Of a stretch of 7,336 nucleotides of DNA, positions 1 through 6,901 are shown in pieces (position 1 is the first letter of the stretch; each line of letters opens with the position of its first letter). Origin of the DNA: an uncultured Streptococcus sp. (lineage in GTDB: Bacteria > Bacillota > Bacilli > Lactobacillales > Streptococcaceae). The notes beneath the pieces are model-generated. The model saw nothing but the letters and a program-made list of their open reading frames with translations, searched no databases and was not told where the DNA came from. Position numbers and translations under genes: made by a program. Location of the stretch: positions 1 to 7,336 of the forward strand of contig CAJPSM010000063.1 of the NCBI GenBank assembly GCA_905373305.1, in the 5' to 3' direction.

Positions 1-1805
1 CTTGCTGTGTTTGCAATACTAGCATAGTGGCTCATTTGAGCAGTAGAATGATAAAACATACTGTGCCAGCCATAAGCTACGTAAAGATTGATATCTGGAT
101 TTTCAACTTGAATCTGATAAGATTTCATCAAATGACTCACCTTGTCCGCATAACCAAATAAAGTAGCATAGACAAGGAGGCGATTCCAAAGAACAATACT
201 CTCTAATTCTGCCTTGTCTAGGTGAGCAATATCGCGAAGCATGTTTTCAAAACTAGTCCAGAGATAGTATGCTTCTAGTCCTTCTTCGTTTAAAACGCCG
301 TCACGAGTATCAAATCGGGTCGTCCAATAATAGACGGCAGCTAACATCAAGCTCACAAACCCAAGGATGGGAAGTGGCAGAGAAAGGTACCCGTGAGCAT
401 CCAAACTATACAAGAACCAGCCAAAACCAACGAAAGCAGGTAGAAGCGTAGAGACGCCTATCATCAATCGCAAGATTTTTTCTCCATTACTCAGTGGACG
501 ATAATAATCTGGAAGTTGCAAAGAGGAAACCCGCTTTCTCACCCCATCCTGCATCTGCTTCAGAGCTTGCTCGAAAGACGACTTAAGCTTACGTCCCGTT
601 TTCTGAATCCGTTTTTCATCAGCTGCTTTTGCACCTTGGTAAAGACTTGTTGACACTTGGTAATCTGCAAACAAATCTGAAACAAGCACTTCTTCTCTTC
701 CTGAAAAGGCCAAATTAAGGCAGTCTTTTTCAAAACTTGCCAATCCTTTTTCTTTTACGACTTTTAAACGGACCTCATCTCCATTTGAGATGATTGAAAC
801 ATTTCCACGGTCAATCACATCCAATAAAGTTGCCTGAACGAGTTGGTCAAAGGTGAACTTCCCTCCTCCCTTGGTTAAGGGGCTGACTTCCTCTAAAGAA
901 GTAGAGTAAACAGTTTCCGATAAAACCATCGGTTCTAAGTCCATTGGCGGTTCATAGAGACGGTGATTTTTAGCATATTTCTTCGATGGGGAGGTTTTTC
1001 TTCTGTAAATGCAGTATAAAATAACACTAAAGACTAAAGAAAGCGAGAGTAGCAAAGGGATAATCCACATAACCAGAGCTTTGCTTTGAGCTTTTTCAGC
1101 AGTAATGGATTCCTCTATTTTTTCAAATTCTGCTAAGTGATTGCCCTTCAATCCCTGATCCAAAGCTGTTCCAAAATCTTTTCTAGGCCAATATGCATGT
1201 AACTCAACCCCACGCTGACGAGGTAGGTTCTGTAAATGAACACGATAATCACCATCTATCTTCTCTACTTTGCCCTCTGTAAAGAGTTTCCCTGTATGAA
1301 AGAATAATTTTTCTGCTCCATTAAAGCCCGTTACTCGAAACTCAAATTTTTCGATAGGTTCTGAACTATTCGTCAGGGGCTGCCAATTAAGTTCCGCGAT
1401 ATCATCATATAGAAATAAGAGATTTTTTAGTTGCCATGTGATTACCACTTCAACGGTATCCCCCCCTTGGCCTGGATTATACACTTTTACAGTATAGCCT
1501 TCCGATTCTTCTATCACTTCACTATTGACATTTTCAATGGCAGCAGCATTCTTCCATACCTGAATCTTCGGGCTTGAATCTATTTCAAAGCCCTTTGGCA
1601 TCTTACCAGCATGGCCAAGTCCTACTAGTTGTCCATTAAAGTCTTCATCAAAATAATAGACTACTTTCTCCCTAAATTCTGCTGTATTATCTGCATGAAT
1701 ATACAGATCACCTTGATAAGAGCGAATCTTGAAATCAACCGCAAAAACAGAGAGTGGTAAAATACAAAACAAGCTAAATAAAAGCAAGAAAAAAGTCTTT
1801 TTCAC
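1..1805 (-). CDS. DUF2207 family secreted/membrane protein, C-terminus cut by window edge
   Basis: This frame is open without a stop from a GTG at 1805 to the left edge, giving 601 codons. I chose the GTG because it opens a clear signal peptide (MKKTFFLLLFSLFCILPLSVFA, about residues 1-22) and has AAAGGGGG eight bases upstream; the in-frame codons just before it give no other start. Residues about 23-242 form an extracytoplasmic, beta-rich looking region, the part DUF2207 is named for. A hydrophobic segment lies at about 243-265 and is followed by basic residues. Next comes a soluble region containing a winged-helix-like stretch (TFDQLVQATLLDVIDRGNVS). Two more membrane segments lie at about 447-468 and 474-494. 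The end has the family-like LxxYxLWxxFE...NRLLVYATLFGYADKV pattern. Related proteins are roughly 600-650 residues and often end in a Gly/Ser-rich tail, so little is probably missing. The function of this family is not known to me. The frame is uninterrupted, so this is an edge truncation and not a pseudogene. Confidence 0.85.
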   Translation of the reverse strand, partial: MKKTFFLLLFSLFCILPLSVFAVDFKIRSYQGDLYIHADNTAEFREKVVYYFDEDFNGQLVGLGHAGKMPKGFEIDSSPKIQVWKNAAAIENVNSEVIEESEGYTVKVYNPGQGGDTVEVVITWQLKNLLFLYDDIAELNWQPLTNSSEPIEKFEFRVTGFNGAEKLFFHTGKLFTEGKVEKIDGDYRVHLQNLPRQRGVELHAYWPRKDFGTALDQGLKGNHLAEFEKIEESITAEKAQSKALVMWIIPLLLSLSLVFSVILYCIYRRKTSPSKKYAKNHRLYEPPMDLEPMVLSETVYSTSLEEVSPLTKGGGKFTFDQLVQATLLDVIDRGNVSIISNGDEVRLKVVKEKGLASFEKDCLNLAFSGREEVLVSDLFADYQVSTSLYQGAKAADEKRIQKTGRKLKSSFEQALKQMQDGVRKRVSSLQLPDYYRPLSNGEKILRLMIGVSTLLPAFVGFGWFLYSLDAHGYLSLPLPILGFVSLMLAAVYYWTTRFDTRDGVLNEEGLEAYYLWTSFENMLRDIAHLDKAELESIVLWNRLLVYATLFGYADKVSHLMKSYQIQVENPDINLYVAYGWHSMFYHSTAQMSHYASIANTA

Positions 1806-1812
1806 AACACAA

Positions 1813-1821
1813 TCCCCCTTT
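1813..1821 (-). promoter_or_regulatory. Ribosome binding site deciding the GTG start of the DUF2207 gene
   Basis: AAAGGGGGA on the minus strand, with the G-run ending eight bases before the GTG at 1805. No ATG lies near the signal peptide in this frame, so this site supports the GTG start. A nearly identical AAAGGGGGAG precedes the SPFH gene in this window. Confidence 0.7.
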
Positions 1822-1835
1822 TTATCTTTGCTATC

Positions 1836-1844
1836 ATTATATCA
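1836..1844 (-). promoter_or_regulatory. Extended -10 promoter for the DUF2207 gene
   Basis: The minus strand reads TGATATAAT, a perfect TATAAT with an extended TGN motif. Transcription would start near 1829, about 24 bases before the GTG. No good -35 hexamer is present at 16-18 bp spacing (the best is AAGCCT at 1864-1859), which fits an extended -10 promoter that depends little on a -35 element. Confidence 0.65.
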
Positions 1845-1852
1845 TTTTTTAT

Positions 1853-1868
1853 AAGTAAAGGCTTACTT
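1853..1868. repeat. Short inverted repeat between divergent promoters, possible operator
   Basis: AAGTAA at 1853-1858 and its exact reverse complement TTACTT at 1863-1868 are separated by AGGC. The element sits three bases before the -35 of the ABC-transporter promoter and in the -35 zone of the DUF2207 promoter. A bound protein could affect both. It does not match the GlnR consensus (TGTNA-N7-TNACA) or the CodY box. A six-base arm in AT-rich DNA can arise by chance, so an operator role is an inference. Confidence 0.3.
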
Positions 1869-1871
1869 GTA

Positions 1872-1900
1872 TTGAAAATCTCACCATTTTTAGATACAAT
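1872..1900 (+). promoter_or_regulatory. Sigma-70/SigA-type promoter of the amino-acid ABC transporter operon
   Basis: TTGAAA at 1872-1877 and TACAAT at 1895-1900 are separated by exactly 17 bp, each hexamer one mismatch from consensus. Transcription would begin around 1907, leaving a leader of about 30 bases before the ATG at 1938. There is no room for a riboswitch or T-box. The promoter lies inside the longest open frame, which begins with a TTG at 1872, so that longer start is very unlikely. Confidence 0.8.
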
Positions 1901-1927
1901 AGAGAGAGTCATTTTTAGACTAGAAAT

Positions 1928-1933
1928 AGGAGA
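1928..1933 (+). promoter_or_regulatory. Ribosome binding site deciding the start at 1938
   Basis: AGGAGA lies five bases (from the AGGAG core) before the ATG at 1938, directly upstream of a typical signal peptide. The alternative upstream TTG at 1872 coincides with the -35 box and would put 22 non-signal residues before the signal peptide. Confidence 0.8.
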
Positions 1934-1937
1934 AAAC

Positions 1938-3500
1938 ATGAAAAAATTATGCTTATCTATCCTTGCTAGCCTAGCCCTTACACTAGGACTAGTTAGCCAG
2001 ATCCAAGCTGACGAATATTTACGCATCGGGATGGAGGCAGCTTACGCCCCCTTCAACTGGACCCAAGACGATGATAGTAACGGCGCTGTCAAAATTGACG
2101 GTACCAACCAATATGCCAATGGTTACGATGTCCAAATCGCTAAAAAGATTGCCAAAGACTTAGGTAAGGAACCTTTGGTTGTTAAAACCAAATGGGAAGG
2201 CCTTGTTCCAGCCCTTACTTCTGGCAAAATCGATATGATCATTGCTGGTATGAGCCCAACCGCTGAACGCAAACAAGAAATTGCCTTTTCAAGCAGTTAC
2301 TATACTAGTGAACCGGTTCTATTGGTCAAAAAGGACTCCGCCTATGCCAACGCCAAATCTTTAAACGACTTTAGTGGAGCAAAAATCACATCACAACAAG
2401 GCGTTTACCTTTATGACCTGATTTCCCAAATCCCTGGAGCCAAGAAAGAAACAGCCATGGGGGACTTTGCTCAGATGCGCCAAGCACTTGAAGCAGGCGT
2501 TATCGATGCCTATGTTTCAGAACGCCCTGAAGCCCTGACCGCTGAATCTGCCAACGCTAAGTTCAAAATGATCCAACCCCAACCAGGTTTCAAAACTGGC
2601 GAAGAAGATACAGCTATCGCGATTGGTCTTCGCAAGGACGATAGTCGCATCAGCCAAATCAATGCCAGCATCGAAACCATTTCTAAGGACGAACAAGTAG
2701 CCCTTATGGATCAGATGATTAAAGAGCAACCAGTGGAGGCGACAACAACGGAGGAAGAAAGTAGCTTCTTTAGCCAAGTTGCTAAAATTCTTTCTGAAAA
2801 CTGGCAACAACTCTTGCGTGGTGCCGGTATCACACTCTTGATTTCCATTATCGGGACCATCACAGGTCTCATTATCGGACTTGCAATCGGAGTCTTCCGA
2901 ACAGCCCCTCTATCTGAAAATAAGGCAATCTATGGCTTGCAAAAGCTACTTGGCTGGATCCTCAATGTCTATATTGAAATTTTCCGTGGCACGCCTATGA
3001 TCGTTCAATCTATGGTTATCTACTATGGTACAGCACAAGCCTTCGGAATCAATCTCGACCGTACACTGGCAGCCATCTTCATCGTTTCAATCAACACTGG
3101 TGCCTATATGACAGAAATCGTCCGTGGAGGTATCCTAGCAGTCGACAAGGGACAATTTGAAGCTGCAACTGCTCTTGGTATGACCCATAATCAGACCATG
3201 CGCAAGGTTGTCCTCCCTCAGGTCGTTCGCAATATCTTACCTGCTACTGGTAATGAGTTTGTCATCAATATCAAAGATACCTCTGTACTGAATGTTATCT
3301 CTGTGGTAGAACTCTACTTCTCTGGTAATACTGTGGCCACCCAAACTTATCAATACTTCCAGACATTTACAATCATCGCCGTGATTTACTTTGTCCTCAC
3401 CTTCACAGTGACCCGTATTCTACGCTTCATCGAAAGACGCATGGACATGGATACTTACACTACAGGTGCTAATCAAATGCAAACGGAGGACTTGAAATAA
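1938..3500 (+). CDS. Polar amino-acid ABC importer, fused substrate-binding protein and permease (glutamine/glutamate type)
   Basis: A 520-residue fusion that captures a polar amino acid outside the cell and forms the membrane channel of an ABC importer. Residues 1-24 are a Sec signal peptide ending SQIQA, with no lipobox, so the binding domain is tethered by the permease and not by lipid. Residues about 26-258 are a family 3 extracellular solute-binding domain, with YAPFNW, GYDVQIAKKIAKDLG, GLVPALTSGKIDMIIAGMS and EDTAIAIGLRKDDS. An acidic linker follows at about 260-278. The HisM/GlnP-type permease starts at about 290, with a first helix at 297-319 and the EAA loop at 408-427 (EAATALGM...VVLPQ) that docks with the ATPase. 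Fused single-domain transporters of this kind are common in streptococci. My memory is that a pneumococcal homologue beside ilvA was studied as a glutamine transporter; the exact substrate cannot be read from sequence. The stop overlaps the ATPase start by one base. Confidence 0.92.
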   Translation: MKKLCLSILASLALTLGLVSQIQADEYLRIGMEAAYAPFNWTQDDDSNGAVKIDGTNQYANGYDVQIAKKIAKDLGKEPLVVKTKWEGLVPALTSGKIDMIIAGMSPTAERKQEIAFSSSYYTSEPVLLVKKDSAYANAKSLNDFSGAKITSQQGVYLYDLISQIPGAKKETAMGDFAQMRQALEAGVIDAYVSERPEALTAESANAKFKMIQPQPGFKTGEEDTAIAIGLRKDDSRISQINASIETISKDEQVALMDQMIKEQPVEATTTEEESSFFSQVAKILSENWQQLLRGAGITLLISIIGTITGLIIGLAIGVFRTAPLSENKAIYGLQKLLGWILNVYIEIFRGTPMIVQSMVIYYGTAQAFGINLDRTLAAIFIVSINTGAYMTEIVRGGILAVDKGQFEAATALGMTHNQTMRKVVLPQVVRNILPATGNEFVINIKDTSVLNVISVVELYFSGNTVATQTYQYFQTFTIIAVIYFVLTFTVTRILRFIERRMDMDTYTTGANQMQTEDLK

Positions 3501-4240
3501 TGAATCAACCCATTCTTGAAATTAAACACCTCAAAAAATCCTATGGACAAAACGAAGTCTTAAAAGACATCTCTCTGTCAGTCCACAAAGGAGAGGTTAT
3601 CTCCATCATCGGGAGCTCAGGAAGCGGAAAATCAACCTTCCTACGTTCGATCAATCTACTTGAAACACCTACTGAGGGAGAAATTCTCTACCGAGGAGAA
3701 AACGTCCTTGCAAAAGGCTATGACCTTACTCACTATCGTGAAAAACTCGGTATGGTTTTTCAATCCTTCAACCTCTTTGAAAACCTCGATGTTCTCGAAA
3801 ATACGATCGTCGCCCAAACGACTGTCCTTAAACGAGAACGCTCTGAAGCTGAAAAAATTGCCAAAGAAAATCTTGAAAAAGTCGGCATGGGAGAACGCTA
3901 CTGGCAAGCCAAACCCAAACAACTCTCTGGTGGCCAGAAGCAACGTGTGGCCATCGCTCGCGCCCTCTCCATGAATCCTGACGCCATCCTTTTCGACGAA
4001 CCAACATCTGCTCTGGATCCAGAAATGGTCGGTGAAGTCCTTAAAATCATGCAGGATCTAGCTCAAGAAGGCCTGACTATGATTGTCGTCACCCACGAAA
4101 TGGAGTTCGCCCGCGATGTCTCACACCGTGTCATCTTTATGGATAAGGGTGTCATTGCTGAAGAAGGCAAGCCAGAAGACCTCTTCACGAACCCTAAAGA
4201 GGAACGGACACGAGAATTTCTTCAACGCTATCTCAACTAA
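3500..4240 (+). CDS. Polar amino-acid ABC importer, ATP-binding protein (GlnQ type)
   Basis: A 246-residue cytoplasmic ATPase that powers the fused binding-protein/permease encoded just upstream. All nucleotide-binding motifs are intact: A-loop Tyr15, Walker A GSSGSGKST at 38-46, Q-loop Gln88, signature LSGGQ at 142-146, Walker B ILFDEP at 163-168 with catalytic Glu167, D-loop SALD at 170-173, and H-loop His199. Length and the pattern MVFQSFNLFENLDVLEN are typical of the GlnQ/HisP group. The ATG forms TAATG with the upstream stop, and GGAGGA at 3485-3490 lies nine bases before it, so translational coupling is likely. The gene is followed by a terminator at 4249-4274, making this a two-gene operon. 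Confidence 0.95.
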   Translation: MNQPILEIKHLKKSYGQNEVLKDISLSVHKGEVISIIGSSGSGKSTFLRSINLLETPTEGEILYRGENVLAKGYDLTHYREKLGMVFQSFNLFENLDVLENTIVAQTTVLKRERSEAEKIAKENLEKVGMGERYWQAKPKQLSGGQKQRVAIARALSMNPDAILFDEPTSALDPEMVGEVLKIMQDLAQEGLTMIVVTHEMEFARDVSHRVIFMDKGVIAEEGKPEDLFTNPKEERTREFLQRYLN

Positions 4241-4248
4241 CAAACAAA

Positions 4249-4274
4249 GGCTGCATATTTTATGCAGTCTTTTT
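4249..4274 (+). terminator. Rho-independent terminator of the ABC transporter operon
   Basis: A 9-bp stem (GGCTGCATA at 4249-4257 with TATGCAGTC at 4261-4269, one G-T pair) closes a three-base TTT loop and is followed by five Ts. It begins nine bases after the ATPase stop codon. Confidence 0.85.
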
Positions 4275-4285
4275 GCTAACTGTTT

Positions 4286-4322
4286 GCAAAACAAAAGGCA
4301 GATCCATTTTAAGAATCTGCCT
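4286..4322 (-). terminator. Rho-independent terminator of the small HTH-like gene
   Basis: On the minus strand, AGGCAGAT (4322-4315) pairs with ATCTGCCT (4303-4296) around an 11-base loop, followed by TTTTGTTTT. It starts 11 bases past the stop codon of the minus-strand gene ending at 4334, and faces the terminator of the converging ABC operon. Confidence 0.8.
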
Positions 4323-4333
4323 GTAAGCCTAGT

Positions 4334-4549
4334 TTAATCATCAAATTTTTCATGATTCTTGTCATAAAAATCAATCAAACCTAGGGCTGTTTCAAATGAA
4401 ATATTTTTCACTTTTGCACGACCTTGTGCCAAAGCAATAATTGACATTTCACGTGCATTTGTTTCCTTAGAGATACGGTAACCTGTGATTTTCTTATCAC
4501 GAACCCAGCCAACAACTGATTCTACTTTTTCAAAGTTTGATTTAGCCAT
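4334..4549 (-). CDS. Small helix-turn-helix-like protein, possible Cro/C1-type DNA-binding protein
   Basis: A 71-residue protein with a good ribosome binding site (AGGAGA at 4560-4555, five bases before the ATG) and its own terminator, so the gene is real. Residues 23-30 (GYRISKET) resemble the first helix of an HTH, residues 31-33 a turn, and 34-43 (EMSIIALAQG) a recognition helix. This is followed by KVKNISFETALGLIDFYDK, which recalls the last helices of small Cro/C1-like proteins of lactic acid bacteria (ISKET...G...ENxSxETAxxLxxFY). The usual small/polar residues of the recognition helix are not well conserved, so DNA binding is only plausible. No membrane segment or signal is present. 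It follows the SPFH gene with a 100-base gap. Weak candidate promoters lie in that gap, so co-transcription with the SPFH gene is possible. The target is unknown. Confidence 0.8.
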   Translation of the reverse strand: MAKSNFEKVESVVGWVRDKKITGYRISKETNAREMSIIALAQGRAKVKNISFETALGLIDFYDKNHEKFDD

Positions 4550-4649
4550 GTTCTTCTCCTATTTTGTTCTTTACGATACTGAAATATATCTATTCTTTTA
4601 GGATTATCCAAAAAACATCTACTTATTGAAAACAAATAATAAATTGTTA

Positions 4650-5546
4650 TTACTTAGCTTTTAAAGCTGATAATATGCTTGTTCGTATATCTTCAACTCC
4701 ATCAGGATTTGCTGGTAGGAAGATGGTGTTATTGCCCTTATTGTCTGCGAAATTATTCAAAGTATCCAAATACTGATTTGTTAATAGAATGGACATAATC
4801 TGGGCTTCCGTGAGTTCAACATTGGCTCCTTTTAATTCTTGAATAGAATCAGCAAGTCCGTCAACAATAGCCTTACGCTGTTCTGCAATCCCTACACCGT
4901 GTAGGCGATCTTTTTCTGCCTCTGCTTCCGCCGCAGTCACGATTTTAATCTTATCTGCTTCTGCAAGTTCTTGCGCAGCGACTCTCTTACGTTGGGCAGC
5001 ATTGATTTCATTCATTGATTGTTTAACTTCAGCGTCAGGCTCAACCTTCGTAATCAATGTTTTTACAATGATGTAACCATATGTAGACATTTCTTCTGCT
5101 ACTTGTTTTTGAACTTCTAATGCAATTTCATCTTTTTTCTCAAATAGTTCATCCAAGGTCAATTTCGGTACGGACGAACGCAAGGCATCCTCAATATAGG
5201 ATTTGATTTGAGCTTCTGGTCTCATTAGTTTATAGTAAGCATCTGTGACATTATTCTCATTCACTCGATACTGAGTCGCCACATTCATGGTCACAAATAC
5301 GTTATCTTGTGTTTTTGTTTCCACGACGATCTCACTTTGCAATAGACGCAACTGCACTCTGGCTGCAATTCTATCAATTCCAAAAGGTGCTCGTACATGA
5401 ATACCACTATTACTCAACTTTTGGTATTTACCAAAACGCTCGATAATGGCGACAGACTGTTGTCGTACCACATACACAGAGCTGACAATAATCGCTGATG
5501 CAATCAGCACTAGAATAAAGAGAACAAGTAAAACATGTAAAACCAT
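4650..5546 (-). CDS. SPFH (stomatin/prohibitin/HIR-like) membrane-anchored protein
   Basis: A 298-residue membrane-anchored scaffold protein. Residues 3-27 are one N-terminal transmembrane anchor. The SPFH domain covers about 28-185 and includes VAIIERFGKY, TKTQDNVFVTMNVATQYRV, DAYYKL and SSVPKLTLDELFEKKDEIA. It leads into a charged, Ala/Glu-rich coiled coil (about 185-230, INAAQRKRVAAQELAEADK and then AEAEAEKDRLHGVGIAEQR). The C-terminal part, QIMSILLTNQYLDTLNNFADN then NTIFLPANPDG, closely follows the arrangement I know from plant HIR proteins and bacterial relatives. SPFH proteins form large ring or cage oligomers and organise membrane microdomains or regulate membrane proteases; the partner here is unknown. 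No NfeD-like or protease gene adjoins it. It has its own promoter 27 bases upstream and AAAGGGGGAG before the ATG. The length matches the family and the frame is intact. Confidence 0.92.
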   Translation of the reverse strand: MVLHVLLVLFILVLIASAIIVSSVYVVRQQSVAIIERFGKYQKLSNSGIHVRAPFGIDRIAARVQLRLLQSEIVVETKTQDNVFVTMNVATQYRVNENNVTDAYYKLMRPEAQIKSYIEDALRSSVPKLTLDELFEKKDEIALEVQKQVAEEMSTYGYIIVKTLITKVEPDAEVKQSMNEINAAQRKRVAAQELAEADKIKIVTAAEAEAEKDRLHGVGIAEQRKAIVDGLADSIQELKGANVELTEAQIMSILLTNQYLDTLNNFADNKGNNTIFLPANPDGVEDIRTSILSALKAK

Positions 5547-5568
5547 GGGAATCTCCCCCTTTCGTCAC

Positions 5569-5590
5569 CATCATTATAGCATCATTATAG
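5569..5590. repeat. 11-bp perfect tandem duplication carrying two -10 boxes
   Basis: On the plus strand CATCATTATAG occurs twice with no gap (5569-5579 and 5580-5590). On the minus strand each copy reads CTATAATGATG and carries a perfect TATAAT. The copy boundary supplies the TG of an extended -10 for the gene-proximal box only. Confidence 0.85.
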
Positions 5591-5601
5591 GAAATTGGCA
5601 A
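5573..5601 (-). promoter_or_regulatory. Strong SigA-type promoter of the SPFH gene
   Basis: On the minus strand TTGCCA (5601-5596), a 17-bp spacer, and TATAAT (5578-5573), preceded by TGC to form an extended -10. It differs from the consensus by one base in the -35. The start of transcription would fall near 5566, giving a leader of about 20 bases. A second TATAAT at 5589-5584 lies in the spacer but has no suitable -35. The promoter suggests the SPFH gene is expressed independently of ilvA. Confidence 0.8.
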
Positions 5602-5623
5602 ATAATATGATAGCAAATTTATT

Positions 5624-6874
5624 TTAGACTAGCATATTATACAAGGTCTCATTTCCGTTCAGATTGATATAAGATGGGTCAAACTTTTCCATCCGATGAA
5701 TCAAGCCAGCATAATCATGCTTATCAGCAAGAGCAATCCCAATCAATACTGGCCCTGTCCCCTTGCTGGCTCGTTTGATATACTCAAAACGAGTGATGTC
5801 ATCATTTGGTCCCAAGATGTCATTTACAAACTCACGAAGAGCCCCTGGACGTTGTGGGAAATTGACTACAAAGTAATGCTTGATGCCATCGTAAATCAAG
5901 GCACGTTCTTCCATCTCTGGCATACGGTTAATATCGTTATTTCCCCCAGAAATGATACAGCAAATTGTCTTGCCTTTGATATAGTCTGATAGAACTTCCA
6001 AGGCTGCAATGCTGGCCGCTCCAGCAGGTTCGGCGACAATTCCTTGCTTAGAATAAAGATCAATCAAGGTCTCCGAAATCAAACCCTCATCTACTCCAAT
6101 CAGCGTTTCAACATTCTGACGAGTTGCTTCATAAGTCAACTGCCCAACTTTCTGCACAGCTATTCCATCAGCAAATTTGTCAATTTCTTTGAGTTTAACT
6201 GGTCCTCCAGCCTCAAAGGCAGCCTTCATCGAACGGGCACCATTGGCTTCTACACCAATTACTTCGATAGCGGGATTGGTTTCTTTGATATAGGTCGAAA
6301 CCCCTGCAATCAGTCCGCCACCACCTACCGGAACTAGTACTGTATCAAAATCAATAGACTCTTTACGGGCTTCTTCAAGAATTTCGTAGGCCACAGTTCC
6401 TTGACCAGCTTGAACATGGATATCATCAAAAGGATCGATAAAGGTTCTATTTTCTGACAACGTAAACTCTTGCGCTGCCTTAGCAGAAGCATCAAAGGTA
6501 TCCCCAACCAACTTGATTGTCACAAACTCTCCACCGAAAAAGCGAACCTGCCCAATCTTTTGTTGCGGTGTTGTGATGGGCATAAAAATTGTTGCAGGAA
6601 TCTTCATCTCCTTACAAGTATAGGCGACACCTTGGGCATGATTTCCCGCAGAGGCACAGACTACACCACGCTCACGTTCTTCTTTTGATAGTTGAGAAAT
6701 GGCATAATAGGCTCCGCGAATTTTAAAAGAGCGAACTCTTTGCGCATTCTCCTTTTTGAGATAAATTTTTGCTTGGTATTTTTCTGATAAATAATGATCA
6801 TAATCAAGTGGTGTATTCACTACTACACCACTTAAAACTTTGTGGGCTTTCACCACATCTTTTGCACTTAGCAT
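5624..6874 (-). CDS. ilvA: Threonine dehydratase (threonine ammonia-lyase), biosynthetic, short form with one ACT-like domain
   Basis: A 416-residue pyridoxal-phosphate enzyme that deaminates L-threonine to 2-oxobutyrate, the first committed step of isoleucine synthesis, in the cytoplasm. The cofactor lysine is Lys51 in SFKIRGA. The substrate loop SAGNH is at 75-79, the phosphate-binding glycine loop GGGGL at 184-188, and SGGNND at 309-314. From about 333 the protein has one ACT-like regulatory domain (FPQRPGALREFVNDILG, then FEYIKR and GPVLIGIAL), the site of isoleucine feedback in the family. The length fits the 400-420-residue single-domain form of Firmicutes and not the roughly 510-residue enterobacterial form with two ACT-like repeats. 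The ATG at 6874 has a perfect AGGAGG (6884-6879) four bases upstream. It lies 78 bases after ilvC, with a terminator-like hairpin between, so some transcription probably reads through from ilvC. No clear promoter of its own was found. Confidence 0.96.
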   Translation of the reverse strand: MLSAKDVVKAHKVLSGVVVNTPLDYDHYLSEKYQAKIYLKKENAQRVRSFKIRGAYYAISQLSKEERERGVVCASAGNHAQGVAYTCKEMKIPATIFMPITTPQQKIGQVRFFGGEFVTIKLVGDTFDASAKAAQEFTLSENRTFIDPFDDIHVQAGQGTVAYEILEEARKESIDFDTVLVPVGGGGLIAGVSTYIKETNPAIEVIGVEANGARSMKAAFEAGGPVKLKEIDKFADGIAVQKVGQLTYEATRQNVETLIGVDEGLISETLIDLYSKQGIVAEPAGAASIAALEVLSDYIKGKTICCIISGGNNDINRMPEMEERALIYDGIKHYFVVNFPQRPGALREFVNDILGPNDDITRFEYIKRASKGTGPVLIGIALADKHDYAGLIHRMEKFDPSYINLNGNETLYNMLV

Positions 6875-6901
6875 GTCTCCTCCTCAAATACTTTACAAGG
6901 T

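Noticed and set aside
269..451. Short plus-strand open frame opposite the DUF2207 gene.
   Set aside because: It has no ribosome binding site or recognisable protein features and lies within a longer, well-supported minus-strand gene.
1865..1885. CodY-like or GlnR-like operator near TATTGAAAATC.
   Set aside because: The best CodY alignment has about six mismatches in 15 and the GlnR half-sites do not fit, so it is better explained as the -35 region of the promoter.
4583..4611. Possible promoter for the small HTH-like gene on the minus strand: TTGGAT (4611-4606), 17 bp, TATATT (4588-4583); also GATAAT at 4608-4603.
   Set aside because: The -35 matches the consensus at only three positions and GATAAT has no better one, so neither is strong enough to list in an AT-rich spacer; read-through from the SPFH promoter is equally possible.
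4637..4652. A/T-only hairpin overlapping the SPFH stop codon on the minus strand (TAATAA-CAAT-TTATTA followed by TTTGTTTT).
   Set aside because: The stem contains no G-C pairs and would be too unstable for a confident terminator.
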